Below are positions 34,879-43,118 of a stretch of 64,000 bases of DNA, piece after piece. Source of the stretch: Pseudomonadota bacterium. Lineage in GTDB: Bacteria; Pseudomonadota; Gammaproteobacteria; Xanthomonadales; Xanthomonadaceae. The notes beneath the pieces were generated by a model. The model was not told where the DNA came from. It saw only the letters and a program-made list of their open reading frames with translations, and searched no databases. A program made the translations under genes and the position numbers. The stretch spans positions 124,001-188,000 of the forward strand of contig JAKACT010000003.1 of assembly GCA_021821195.1 (NCBI GenBank). The letters run 5' to 3'. The stretch's first letter is position 1, and each line of letters opens with the position of its first letter.

Positions 34879-37149
34879 TCAGGCCAGCCGCTGCGCCGCC
34901 GCGACGATGTCCTCGTCCTTCGGGATCACCAGGAAGGCCGCGCCCGCCAGCGGGGTGTAGGTGTCGGCGCCGACCACGCGCTGGATCGGCTTGCCGCCGA
35001 AGCCCGCCTCGGTGATCGCGGTGATGACACCTTCGCCGATGCCGGCGCTGAAGCGGCCTTCATCGACGACCAGGATCCGGTCGCATTCGCCCGCATGCTT
35101 GGCGATGGCCGCGTGGTTCAGCGGCACCAGCCAGCGCAGGTCGACCACGCGCACCTTCCAGCCGTGCTTCTTCTCGATCTCGCGCGCAGCACGCAGGCTC
35201 ATCGGCATGCCGTTGCCGAAGCTGAAGATCACGCAATCGGTGGCGCCTGCGTTGTAGACGCGCTCCTCGCCCAGCACCAGCGCCTGGTCGGGCGCCGGGT
35301 ACTCGGTCAGCCACTGGCCGTCACCCGCCTCGTACAGGTCCTTGGTCATGTACAGCGCGATGGGCTCGAGGAAGGCGGTGACGCGGCCATCCACCTTCGC
35401 CAGCGCCGCCAGCGTGCGCAGCATCATCGCGGCGTCGTCGCCGCGCGACGGGCAGCCCACGACCAGGCCCGGGATGTCGCGCAGCGCGGTCACCGAGTTG
35501 TCGTTGTGGAAGTGCCCGCCGAAGCCGCGCTGGTAGCCCAGGCCGGCGATGCGTACCACCATCGGGTTGGCGTACTGGTTGTCGCTGAAGAACTGCAGCG
35601 AGCAGGCCTCGCCGCGCAGCTGGTCGATGGCGTTGTGCAGGTAGGCCAAGTACTGGATCTCGGGGATCGGCAGCATGCCCATGTTGGCGAAGCCCTGCGC
35701 CATGCCCAGGATCATGGTTTCGTCGAGCAGCGTGTTGAACACGCGACGGTTGCCGAACGCCTTGTGCAGGCCCTTGGTCACCGTGTAGACGCCGCCCTTC
35801 TGGGCAACATCCTCGCCGAACAGCAGTGTCTCCGGGTACTTGGCGAACAGGTCGTGCAGGGCCTGGTTGATCTGGATGGCCAGGTGCTTCGGCACCTGCT
35901 TCTCGGGCAGCTTGTCCTCGCTGCCGAAAGCCTTGATGCGCGCCTCGTGCGACGGCGCGCGGGTGGCCTCGGCCCGGACCTTGTCGGGCGTGTACGGCGC
36001 CAGCGGACGCATCACGTGCTCCAGCGTCTCGATGCGCGGGCGGCTGTCCGCGTCCTCGGCGGCGGCGAAGCACTTCTTGCGCGTTTCCTCGTACAGCGCC
36101 AGCACTTCGTCCTGCGTCATCGCCCCGGATTCCAGCGCGATCGCGGCCGAGCGCAGCAGCGGATCGCCCGCCTCCACCGCGCACAGCTCCTCGAAGCTAC
36201 GCCACTCGATCTCGAAGTCGGTGCCGGCGTGGCCCATGATGCGCTGGGTGCGCAGGTGCAGGAAGGTCGGCCGGCGGGTGCGACGGCAGTGCTCCACCGC
36301 GCGCAGCACGTCGCCGTAACCGCTGGCGAGGTCGAGCCCGTCGGCGAAGAAGTAATCGAGGTCGGGGCGGTTGCGGAAGCTCTCGCCGATCCAGCCCGTC
36401 GGCGTCTTCACCGAGATGCCGATGCCGTTGTCCTCGCAGACGTACAGCACCGGCGCCGGCAGCTTCTGGTAGGCGGTCCAGCTGGCCGCGTTGAACGCGG
36501 TCTGCGCGGTAGCGTGGTTGGCGGAGGCGTCGCCGAACGAGCAGATGGCGATGGAATCGTCCGGGATCGGCAGGCCCACACCGAGGCGCTTGCCGGCTTC
36601 GATCGCCACCGCCGTGCCCAGCGCCTTCGGCAGGTGCGAGGCGATGGTCGAGGTCTGCGGCAACACCCACAACGGCTTGCTGCCCCAGACCTTGTGGCGG
36701 CCGCCGCTGGCCGGGTCTTCCGCGCTGGCGGCAAAGCTCAGCGCCGAATCCATGATCGGATCCATGCCCGGCAGCTTGCGGAAGCGCTCGGCCATGAAGC
36801 CGCCGCTGCGGTAGTGCAGGAACGCCGGGTCGGTGTGGCGGGCGGCGCGCGCGACCATCGCGTTGCCCTCGTGGCCACTCGAGCCGATGGTGTAGAAGAC
36901 CTTGTTCTGCACCCGCAGCACGCGCGCCATCAGGTCGAGGTGGCGGCTGATCAGCTGCGACTCGAACAGCTCGCGGAAGCCGCGGGCATCCAGCGCACTG
37001 CCGTCCAGGATGGCCTCATCCGGCGCCGGCCTAGGCTGCACATGGCCGTTCCAGCCGCGCACGAACTCCTGGAAATTAACGTCGCAGATTTCCGCGCGGT
37101 TGAGGCCCTTCATGCGGGCCGGGATGGGGTTGGGAACGGTGTTGAACAT
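34879..37149 (-). CDS. Fused 2-oxoisovalerate dehydrogenase-type E1 (alpha plus beta)
   Basis: A 756-residue ThDP enzyme combining both E1 subunits. Alpha part (about 1-390): YRSGGFMAERF, ICSFGDASANHATAQTAFNAA with the ThDP loop (GDA...N), and EDNGIGISVKT. Beta part (about 405-756): LLFGEDVAQKGGVYTVTKGL, the E-transketolase core DETMILGMAQGFANMG, and QYANPMVVRIAGLGYQRGFGGHFHNDNS. This architecture is common in Xanthomonadaceae as an E1 for branched-chain or related keto acids. No E2 or E3 gene is in the window. It follows the truncated GST and GNAT genes. Substrate is uncertain. Confidence 0.85.
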   Translation of the reverse strand: MFNTVPNPIPARMKGLNRAEICDVNFQEFVRGWNGHVQPRPAPDEAILDGSALDARGFRELFESQLISRHLDLMARVLRVQNKVFYTIGSSGHEGNAMVARAARHTDPAFLHYRSGGFMAERFRKLPGMDPIMDSALSFAASAEDPASGGRHKVWGSKPLWVLPQTSTIASHLPKALGTAVAIEAGKRLGVGLPIPDDSIAICSFGDASANHATAQTAFNAASWTAYQKLPAPVLYVCEDNGIGISVKTPTGWIGESFRNRPDLDYFFADGLDLASGYGDVLRAVEHCRRTRRPTFLHLRTQRIMGHAGTDFEIEWRSFEELCAVEAGDPLLRSAAIALESGAMTQDEVLALYEETRKKCFAAAEDADSRPRIETLEHVMRPLAPYTPDKVRAEATRAPSHEARIKAFGSEDKLPEKQVPKHLAIQINQALHDLFAKYPETLLFGEDVAQKGGVYTVTKGLHKAFGNRRVFNTLLDETMILGMAQGFANMGMLPIPEIQYLAYLHNAIDQLRGEACSLQFFSDNQYANPMVVRIAGLGYQRGFGGHFHNDNSVTALRDIPGLVVGCPSRGDDAAMMLRTLAALAKVDGRVTAFLEPIALYMTKDLYEAGDGQWLTEYPAPDQALVLGEERVYNAGATDCVIFSFGNGMPMSLRAAREIEKKHGWKVRVVDLRWLVPLNHAAIAKHAGECDRILVVDEGRFSAGIGEGVITAITEAGFGGKPIQRVVGADTYTPLAGAAFLVIPKDEDIVAAAQRLA

Positions 37150-37196
37150 GCAGGTCTCCCCTCCCCGCCGCGCGGGAAGGCCGATGGGAATGAAGG

Positions 37197-37313
37197 TCAG
37201 GTGGACTGGTCGATCTCGGTTTCAAACCAGCGGTAGGCGCGGCCCAGCTGCTCTAGCAGCAGCTTCACCTCGTGGTGGTTGCCCGGGGGCGGGAAGCCGT
37301 GCACGACGATCAT
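37197..37313 (-). pseudogene. Truncated glutathione S-transferase (N-terminal 38 codons)
   Basis: A short frame beginning at ATG 37313, overlapping the GNAT stop by 4 bases (ATGA). It encodes MIVVHGFPPPGNHHEVKLLL followed by EQLGRAYRWFETEI, which is the thioredoxin-fold N-terminus of a GST, but it runs into DQST and a stop where the family continues for about 160 more residues. Only 47 bases remain before the E1 gene, so the rest of the gene is lost by deletion. The coupling to the GNAT gene suggests that it was once an intact member of this operon. Confidence 0.6.
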
Positions 37314-37858
37314 GCGGAACGCTTCCGGTTTTCCGCCCAGTCCGTGCGGCGCTGGCCCCAGGCATCGGACGGCGCATCCTCGTACGGCGCCGGCAGCCTG
37401 ACCGGGCCCAGGTTGCGCGAACCCAAGCGTTGCGCCAGCGCCTGCGAGGCGGCGTTGGCCGGATGGATGCAGTGGATGGCATCGTCCCAACCGAGGTTGG
37501 CAAAGGCCCAGTCGAGCGCGGCGGCGGCGGCCTCGGTCGCATAGCCCTTGCCCCAGGCGTCCGGATGGAAGGTCCAGCCGATCTCGTTGCCCGGCCAGCC
37601 ATCCGGCTTCCACGGCCCGGCCTGGCCCAGCCAGCGGCCGCTGGCCTTGTCGATCACCGAGAACATGCCGAAACCCTGCACCGCCCACGCACCGGGCATC
37701 TGCAGGAAGCGCCGCCACGCCGCGGCGCGCGGCTGCTGGCCGCCGATGTAGCGCGCGGCCTCCTCGTTGCCCAGCATCTCGGCAAAGCGCTCGAAGTCGC
37801 CCGCCTGCGGCACCCGCAGGCGCAGGCGGGCGGTTTCGAGGGTGGGACCGAACTGCAT
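37310..37858 (-). CDS. GNAT-family N-acetyltransferase (RimJ/RimL-like)
   Basis: A 182-residue acetyltransferase. TLETARLRLRVPQAGDFERFAEML is the typical RimJ-like start; WLGQAGPW, then EIGWTFHPDAWGKGYATEAAAAALDWAF (about 98-125) with the acetyl-CoA Q/R-x-x-G-x-G/A variant (AWGKGYA) is intact, and NAASQALAQRLG follows. The start at 37858 is the natural one. It follows gcdH by 17 bases and precedes the GST remnant. Substrate is unknown. Confidence 0.85.
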   Translation of the reverse strand: MQFGPTLETARLRLRVPQAGDFERFAEMLGNEEAARYIGGQQPRAAAWRRFLQMPGAWAVQGFGMFSVIDKASGRWLGQAGPWKPDGWPGNEIGWTFHPDAWGKGYATEAAAAALDWAFANLGWDDAIHCIHPANAASQALAQRLGSRNLGPVRLPAPYEDAPSDAWGQRRTDWAENRKRSA

Positions 37859-37875
37859 CGCCGGCCTCCGCTGGA

Positions 37876-39039
37876 TCAGAACGCGTTGATGCCGGTCAGC
37901 TCGCGGCCGATCACCAGCTGGTGCACGGTTTCGGTGCCTTCGTAGGTGATGACGGATTCGAGGTTGAGCGCGTGGCGGATCGCCGCGTGCTCGGTGGTGA
38001 TGCCGGCACCGCCCAGCAGGTCGCGGCATTCGCGGGCGATGTCGATGGCCATGCGGCAGTTGTTCCACTTGGCCAGCGAGACCTGCTGCGGCTGCATGGT
38101 GCCGGCATCCTTGAGCCGGCCCAGCTGCAGCGACAGCAGCTGCGCCAGGGTGATGCGGCGGGCCATGTCGGCCATCTTGATCTGGGCGCTCTGGGTGGCG
38201 GCCACCGGGCGGCCGAACAGGATGCGCTCCTTGGTGTAGTGGACAACTTCGTCCAGGCAGGCGATGGCGGCGCCGATCGGCCCCCAGGTGATGCCGTAGC
38301 GGGCCTGGGTCAGGCAGCCCAGCGGGCCCTTCAGCCCCTTCACGTTGGGCAGGCGGCTGCTGTCCGGCACGCGCACGTTGTCGAAGAACAGCGCGCTGGT
38401 GACCGAGGCGCGCAGCGACATCTTGTGCTTGATCTCCTGCGCGGTGAATCCGGGCATGCCCTTTTCCAGCAGGAAGCCCTGGATGCCGTCGTCGGTCTGC
38501 GCCCAGACGATGGCGATGTCGGCCAGGTTGCCGTTGGTGATCCACATCTTGCTGCCGTTGATCACCCAGTCATCACCGTCGCGGCGGGCATGGGTCTTCA
38601 TGTTGGCCGGGTCCGACCCGCCGTGCGGTTCGGTCAGGCCGAAGCAGCCGATCACCTTGCCCGCCGCCATGTCCGGCAGCCAGCGCATGCGCTGCTCTTC
38701 GCTGCCGTAGGCGTAGATCGGGTACATGCACAGCGAGCTCTGCACGCTGACGAAACTGCGAATGCCGGAATCGCCGCGCTCCAGCTCCTGGCAGATCAGG
38801 CCGTAGCTGACGCCGTTGAGGCCGGCGCACCCGTACTTCTCCGGCAGCGACGAACCCAGCAGGCCCATCTCCGCGATCTCCGGCACCAGTTCCTTGGGGA
38901 AGCGGCCCGCATCGAAGGCGTCGCCGATGATCGGGCGCACGCGTTCATCGGTGAAGCGCGCCACGGTGTCCTGCACCGCGCGTTCTTCCTCGCTCAGCAG
39001 GGAGCGGACGTCGTAGAGATCGTACGGATGCAGGGCCAT
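37876..39039 (-). CDS. gcdH: Glutaryl-CoA dehydrogenase (acyl-CoA dehydrogenase family)
   Basis: A 387-residue FAD enzyme converting glutaryl-CoA to crotonyl-CoA in lysine and tryptophan breakdown. CFGLTEPHGGSDPANMKT and KMWITNGNLADIAIVWA are the FAD and substrate loops; the catalytic Glu is in VITYEGTETVHQLVIGRELTG near the C-terminus, and RYGITWGPIGAAIACLDEVVHY is typical of GcdH rather than other dehydrogenases. The start at 39039 gives MALHPYDLYD; an upstream open frame to 39189 overlaps the promoter area. TACAAT on the minus strand (39074-39069) may be its -10 box. Confidence 0.88.
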   Translation of the reverse strand: MALHPYDLYDVRSLLSEEERAVQDTVARFTDERVRPIIGDAFDAGRFPKELVPEIAEMGLLGSSLPEKYGCAGLNGVSYGLICQELERGDSGIRSFVSVQSSLCMYPIYAYGSEEQRMRWLPDMAAGKVIGCFGLTEPHGGSDPANMKTHARRDGDDWVINGSKMWITNGNLADIAIVWAQTDDGIQGFLLEKGMPGFTAQEIKHKMSLRASVTSALFFDNVRVPDSSRLPNVKGLKGPLGCLTQARYGITWGPIGAAIACLDEVVHYTKERILFGRPVAATQSAQIKMADMARRITLAQLLSLQLGRLKDAGTMQPQQVSLAKWNNCRMAIDIARECRDLLGGAGITTEHAAIRHALNLESVITYEGTETVHQLVIGRELTGINAF

Positions 39040-39194
39040 GTTTTGACGGTCGAATTGGACGAACCGCCATTGTAATCGCGCATGCCGCGCAATCGGTACG
39101 TACGAATTGCCAACCCCGCGCAGGCGTAACGACCGGCTTTGCGGGAAAGCCGTGCGTTTCGCCGGGGGCCGCCCGCAACGGCCGCGCAAACGCC

Positions 39195-39222
39195 GGCGGG
39201 GCCGGATCGCTCCGGCCCCGCC
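39195..39222 (-). terminator. Hairpin terminator after the glycine-zipper gene
   Basis: A perfect 12-base stem (GGCGGGGCCGGA / TCCGGCCCCGCC) with a TCGC loop, 31 bases beyond the stop of the minus-strand gene at 39254. No T-run, but the very stable stem makes termination likely. Confidence 0.55.
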
Positions 39223-39253
39223 AAGGGAACTGCAAGGGTCGGGACGCGCGGGA

Positions 39254-40015
39254 TCAGCGCAGCGTCGCGCCTTCTACCGATGCCGTTTGGGTCACTACCC
39301 GGCCGTCGATCACCGGCAGCTGCGTGCCCGGATCCTGGTCCATGCGCACGGTGCGCTGCTGGCCATCCCAACGGTAGGTCACGTCATATCCCACCGTCTT
39401 CTCGGCATCCCCCAGGGCGATCCGCTCGCCGGGCTTGCTGTCGGTGCGCATACTGCCGGTGGTGCCGTCGGGGTTGCGATAGGTCACGTTCCACGCCACG
39501 GTGCGGGCGTTGGTGGAGGTGCTGTTGACGGTGCGGCAGCGACGGTCGGTGCGATTGACCACCTGGCCGCCGACGTGGCGGCGGTCGATCTCGCGGCCGG
39601 CATAACCGCCAGCCACCGCGCCCGCCACCGTGGCCAGCTTGCGGCCATTGCCGCCGCCGACCTGGTTGCCGACCAGACCACCGATGACCGCGCCGGCCAC
39701 GGTGCCGCCGACATTGCCGTCGCGTTCCGGCAGGCGCTCCTGCACCGTCACGTTCTCGCAGACCTCGCGCGGCGTGCTGGTGGTGCTGGATTCGCGGATC
39801 GGCTCGCTGCCGATCACGGTGGCGTACATCGGCTCGCGCTCGGTGACCGGCTTGACGCCCACGACCTCGGCGAAGTCGACCTGCGCGCGCGTGCCGCCAT
39901 TGGCCAGCGGCGCGGTGATGGCATCGTTGCTGCGGCTGTTCATGTAGCCGGCGGTGGCCACGCCGCCAACCAGCAGCGCGGCAAGCGCAACCGCAAGAGT
40001 ATTGTTCCTGGACAT
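39254..40015 (-). CDS. Glycine-zipper 2TM-domain protein
   Basis: A 253-residue exported or membrane protein. Residues 5-24 are a hydrophobic N-terminal helix (TLAVALAALLVGGVATAGYM). The middle has a Gly-rich pair of helices (about 105-145: GGTVAGAVIGGLVGNQVGGG; ATVAGAVAGGYAGREI) typical of the glycine-zipper 2TM family of outer-membrane or periplasmic proteins. The C-terminal half (YDVTYRWDGQQRTVRMDQDPG) is a beta-rich family segment. Function is not known; such proteins often belong to the cell envelope stress response. The gene is divergent from the DUF6116 gene and has its own terminator. Confidence 0.75.
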   Translation of the reverse strand: MSRNNTLAVALAALLVGGVATAGYMNSRSNDAITAPLANGGTRAQVDFAEVVGVKPVTEREPMYATVIGSEPIRESSTTSTPREVCENVTVQERLPERDGNVGGTVAGAVIGGLVGNQVGGGNGRKLATVAGAVAGGYAGREIDRRHVGGQVVNRTDRRCRTVNSTSTNARTVAWNVTYRNPDGTTGSMRTDSKPGERIALGDAEKTVGYDVTYRWDGQQRTVRMDQDPGTQLPVIDGRVVTQTASVEGATLR

Positions 40016-40156
40016 GGTTCGGCCTCCGCTGAAGTTGAGTAACCCCTGTTCCGTGGCCGATTGCAGCACGGCCAATCTGAATCGATGCCGAGCAGGCCCG
40101 GGTGGCGCCCGCTTGCGTTCAGCTTCGCCCATGCGATGTTTGCGCCGTGTGCATGC

Positions 40157-40162
40157 TAGTTT
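40157..40162 (+). promoter_or_regulatory. Putative extended -10 element for the DUF6116 gene
   Basis: TGCTAGTTT (hexamer TAGTTT at about 40157-40162) lies 7 bases before the ATG, suggesting a leaderless message. Same pattern as upstream of the FHA gene. Confidence 0.35.
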
Positions 40163-40169
40163 TCCGCGC

Positions 40170-40397
40170 ATGGCCAATCCCCTCGTCTCTCCGCTCATGC
40201 GCTGGCTCGGCAGGCTCAGCTTCCCGCGCCTGTTCCTGCTGGCCGCGGCGCTGTTCTTCCTCGACCTGCTGGTCCCCGACTTCATCCCGCTTGCCGACGA
40301 GATCCTGCTGGGCCTCGGCACGCTGCTGCTGTCGCGCTGGAAGAAGCAGCCGGATGCCGGCAAGCCGCCCATCGAAGGACAGGCAAACCGGCGCTGA
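40170..40397 (+). CDS. DUF6116-type small membrane protein
   Basis: A 75-residue protein with one hydrophobic helix (about residues 19-42: LFLLAAALFFLDLLVPDFIPLADEILLGLG includes an Asp pair) and a basic C-terminal tail (SRWKKQ). It resembles short Xanthomonadaceae proteins annotated as DUF6116. The gene ends 7 bases before tatD, so the two are probably co-transcribed. Function is unknown. Confidence 0.65.
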   Translation: MANPLVSPLMRWLGRLSFPRLFLLAAALFFLDLLVPDFIPLADEILLGLGTLLLSRWKKQPDAGKPPIEGQANRR

Positions 40398-40404
40398 CCG
40401 CCTG

Positions 40405-41166
40405 ATGCGCCTGGTCGACAGCCACAGTCATTTCGACGCCGCCGAGTTCGATGCCGACCGCATCGCCGTGCATGCGCGCGCGCTGGCCGCAGGCGTGGAC
40501 ACCCAGATCGTGCCGGCCGTGGACGCCGCCGGCTGGCCGAAGCTGAAAGCCGTCTGCGCGCAGCTGCCCGGCCTGCATCCGGCCTATGGCCTGCATCCGA
40601 TGTATCTGGATGCCCATCGCCCGGAGCATCTGCAGGAACTGCGCTGCTGGATCGAGCGCGAGCGGCCGGTCGCGGTGGGGGAATGCGGGCTGGACTATTT
40701 CGTCGAAGGACTGGACCCCGCGCGCCAGCAACACTATTTCGACGGACAGCTGGCGCTCGCCGCCGAGTTCGACCTGCCCGTGATCGTGCATGCGCGCCGG
40801 GCGGTGGACGCGGTAATCGCCGCGATCCGCCGTTTCCCGGGCCTGCGCGGCGTGGTGCACAGCTTTTCCGGCAGCGCCGAACAGGCCGCGCAGCTGCACA
40901 GGCTCGGTTTCCTGCTCGGGATCGGCGGCCCGGTCACCTACGAGCGGGCAAACCGCCTGCGCGGCATCGTTGCGGCCATGCCGCTGGAACAACTGCTGCT
41001 GGAAACCGATTCGCCCGATCAGCCCGGCGCGGCGCATCGCGGTGAGCGCAACGAGCCGGCGCATCTGCGGGAAGCCCTCGACGTCGTTGCCACGTTGCGC
41101 CAGGTGCCGCGGGAGGAAATCGCCGCCGCCACCAGCGCCAACGCGCAACGGCTGTTCGGCTTCTGA
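40405..41166 (+). CDS. TatD-family metal-dependent hydrolase
   Basis: A 253-residue TIM-barrel nuclease of the TatD group, active on DNA and perhaps RNA. Metal ligands are intact: DSHSHFD (residues 4-10), GECGLDYF, VIVHARRA, HSFSG and ETDSP. The start at 40405 is the first ATG after the DUF6116 stop. Which of the TatD, YcfH or YjjV groups it belongs to is not decided by sequence here. Confidence 0.9.
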   Translation: MRLVDSHSHFDAAEFDADRIAVHARALAAGVDTQIVPAVDAAGWPKLKAVCAQLPGLHPAYGLHPMYLDAHRPEHLQELRCWIERERPVAVGECGLDYFVEGLDPARQQHYFDGQLALAAEFDLPVIVHARRAVDAVIAAIRRFPGLRGVVHSFSGSAEQAAQLHRLGFLLGIGGPVTYERANRLRGIVAAMPLEQLLLETDSPDQPGAAHRGERNEPAHLREALDVVATLRQVPREEIAAATSANAQRLFGF

Positions 41167-41185
41167 AAGCGCGACTCACTGCCCA

Positions 41186-41258
41186 GCCTTGCCGGGCCCG
41201 GCGCTCGCAACCAAGCGAGTATCGGGGAGCGACTTGCGAGCGTCGGGCCCGGCAAGGC
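41186..41258. repeat. 25-bp inverted repeat between convergent genes
   Basis: The arms 41186-41210 and 41234-41258 are reverse complements at 24 of 25 positions, built around GCCTTGCCGGGCCCG and CGCTCGCAA, with a 23-base loop. It lies just after tatD and before the end of tcdA, so it may act as a bidirectional terminator or be a palindromic repeat element. Confidence 0.7.
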
Positions 41259-41275
41259 CGTTCGGAACCGAACGG
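41258..41275. repeat. Perfect 8-bp palindrome next to the larger repeat
   Basis: CCGTTCGG and CCGAACGG with an AA centre. It abuts the 25-bp inverted repeat, so two stacked hairpins occupy the gap between tatD and tcdA. Confidence 0.7.
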
Positions 41276-41325
41276 ACATCAGTCGAGACCAACCGACCCG
41301 CGTCCGGCTGCGGACCACAGGAAGC

Positions 41326-42129
41326 TCAACCCGACTTCATCGGCTTCAGCAGCATCTCCATCGCCTTGCCCACCGCGGCGAACGCGAACGCACCGGTCAC
41401 ATGCGTGGCCGCGCCCAGACCCGCGCCGCAGTCCAGCTTCAGCGCCTCGTCCTTGCCCAGCTGCGGACGGGTGCCGCAGACGCTGCCATCGGCCTGCGGG
41501 TAGCGCACGTTCTCCAGCGAATACACCGCCGGCACGCCGAAATAGCGGTCGTGGTTCTTCGGGAAATTGAACTCGCCGCGCAGCTTCTTGCGGATCAAGG
41601 ACAGCATCGCGTCGTGCTCGGTGCGCGACAGGTCGCGCACGCGGACCTGGGTCACGTCGCTGCGCCCACCGGCGGCGCCCACGGTGAGGATCGGCTGCTT
41701 GCGGCGACGGCAGTACGCGATCATCTCGACCTTGCTGCGGAAGCTGTCGCAGGCATCCAGCACCAGGTCCACCGGCGTTCCGAGCAGGTCGTCCATGTTC
41801 GAGGGCGTGAGGAACTGCGGCTTCAACGCCAGCGCGATGCCCGGATTAATCGCGCGGCAGCGTTCGGCCATCGCCTCGATCTTGGCGCGGCCGTACTGCC
41901 CGTCCAGCGCCGGCAGCTGGCGGTTGGTGTTGGACACGCACAGGTCGTCGGCGTCGATCAGGGTCAGCCTGCCCACGCCGCTGCGCGCCAGCGCCTCCAC
42001 CGCCCACGAGCCGACGCCGCCGATGCCGACCACGACCACATGGCAACCCGACAGACGCGCCAGCGCGCCGCTGCCGTACAAACGGTCGATGCCGCCAAAA
42101 CGCTGCTTGAGGTCGTTTCCCATGTGCAT
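41326..42129 (-). CDS. tcdA: tRNA threonylcarbamoyladenosine dehydratase
   Basis: A 267-residue E1-like enzyme that cyclises t6A37 of tRNA using ATP. The nucleotide fold VVVVGIGGVGSWAVEALARSGVG (about 30-52), LIDADDLCVSNTNRQ with the ThiF-type Asp/Asn/Arg, DACDSFRSK, and the C-terminal GTRPQLGK are all conserved. Two ATGs (42129, 42123) are possible starts. The gene is convergent with tatD and divergent from phaR. A sulfur-transferring Cys seen in MoeB/ThiF proteins is not needed for TcdA. Confidence 0.92.
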   Translation of the reverse strand: MHMGNDLKQRFGGIDRLYGSGALARLSGCHVVVVGIGGVGSWAVEALARSGVGRLTLIDADDLCVSNTNRQLPALDGQYGRAKIEAMAERCRAINPGIALALKPQFLTPSNMDDLLGTPVDLVLDACDSFRSKVEMIAYCRRRKQPILTVGAAGGRSDVTQVRVRDLSRTEHDAMLSLIRKKLRGEFNFPKNHDRYFGVPAVYSLENVRYPQADGSVCGTRPQLGKDEALKLDCGAGLGAATHVTGAFAFAAVGKAMEMLLKPMKSG

Positions 42130-42203
42130 AGTCTAGTGGTCATCTTGCAACCCGTGCTGCGCTGCGCCATGCTGGCCGTAGCGCCGTCCAGAGTCCGTGC
42201 TCA

Positions 42204-42710
42204 ATGTCCGCGATCCGCGTCATCAAGAAGTATCCGAACCGCCGCCTCTACGACACCGAGATCTCCAGCTACATCACCATCGAGGACGTGCGCCAGCTGA
42301 TCGTGGACGGTGAATCCTTCGAGGTGCGCGACGCCAAGACCGGCGAGGACCTGACCCGGCAAGTGCTGTTGCAGATCATCACCGAACACGAACAGGACGG
42401 GCAGCCGATGCTGTCCACCCAGATGCTCAGCCAGCTGATCCGCTTCTATGGCGACTCGCTGCAGGGCTTCATGGGCAACTACCTGGAGCGTTCGATGCAG
42501 CTGTTCCTCGAACAGCAGCAGCAGTTCCGCTCGCAGATGAGCGGGATGCTGGGGCAGACGCCGTGGGCGATGCTGAACCAACTCACCGAGCGCAACATGG
42601 CGCTGTGGAAGGACTTCCAGCAGAACCTGGGCAACGGGCTGGGCAGCGCCACCGCGGCGCCCGCCGCCAAGGAAAAGGACAAGGCCGCGGCTGCGCGCAA
42701 GCCGCGCTGA
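42204..42710 (+). CDS. phaR: Polyhydroxyalkanoate synthesis repressor PhaR
   Basis: A 168-residue DNA- and granule-binding regulator of phasin genes. The N-terminal IKKYPNRRLYDTEISSYITI and the DAKTGEDLTRQVLLQII segment (about 6-62) are the defining PHB-accumulation regulator domain. A Gln-rich helix (about 95-115) and a Lys/Ala tail (AAPAAKEKDKAAAARKPR) follow. It stands alone on the plus strand. The phasin at 6240 and granule protein at 2880 are possible targets. No PHA synthase is in the window. Confidence 0.93.
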   Translation: MSAIRVIKKYPNRRLYDTEISSYITIEDVRQLIVDGESFEVRDAKTGEDLTRQVLLQIITEHEQDGQPMLSTQMLSQLIRFYGDSLQGFMGNYLERSMQLFLEQQQQFRSQMSGMLGQTPWAMLNQLTERNMALWKDFQQNLGNGLGSATAAPAAKEKDKAAAARKPR

Positions 42711-42726
42711 GCGCCGCGTCCGCGGG

Positions 42727-43116
42727 TCAATCCCCGTACAGCAGCCAGCGGCGGGCGGTATCTTCCTCGGAAAAGATCCGGACGATGATGCCGCGCTCCA
42801 GACACAAGGTTTCGGCTACTTCGTTGCCCTGAATGTCGTCCAGCAGCTCGACGAAGGCGATCCTCACCTCCCTCAACCCGGCGTCGATCATTGTATTGAT
42901 GATCGGGTCGATGTCTGCGGTGTCGACCGTCGCTCGCAATTCCTCCAGCATCAACAAGCGGGTTGCGGCCCGCACCCGGCACTCCTCGCCCAACATGCGC
43001 CACATCGCCAGCGAGACGTCCAACGAATCGGTGCCGTCGAAGACGTGCGCGCGCAGATAGCCGGGCTCGTCGTCGAAGCGAATCCTGAAGCCCGGCCCGT
43101 CGACGACGCGGGACAT
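42727..43116 (-). CDS. Small STAS-like protein (paralogue of the gene at 49930)
   Basis: A 129-residue soluble protein of alpha/beta pattern. The core has an alternating hydrophobic strand-helix order like SpoIIAA/STAS folds; the C-terminal signature is VRIAFVE, then ERGIIVRIFSEEDTARRWL. The same layout (VRIAYVE ... ERGYQVRMFANEPEARLWL) occurs in the 135-residue protein at 49930, so the two are clearly related. The start at 43116 leaves 2 bases to the fumarase stop; the upstream in-frame extension would overlap fumarase. It is probably co-transcribed with fumarase. Function is unknown. Confidence 0.7.
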   Translation of the reverse strand: MSRVVDGPGFRIRFDDEPGYLRAHVFDGTDSLDVSLAMWRMLGEECRVRAATRLLMLEELRATVDTADIDPIINTMIDAGLREVRIAFVELLDDIQGNEVAETLCLERGIIVRIFSEEDTARRWLLYGD

Positions 43117-43118
43117 AC

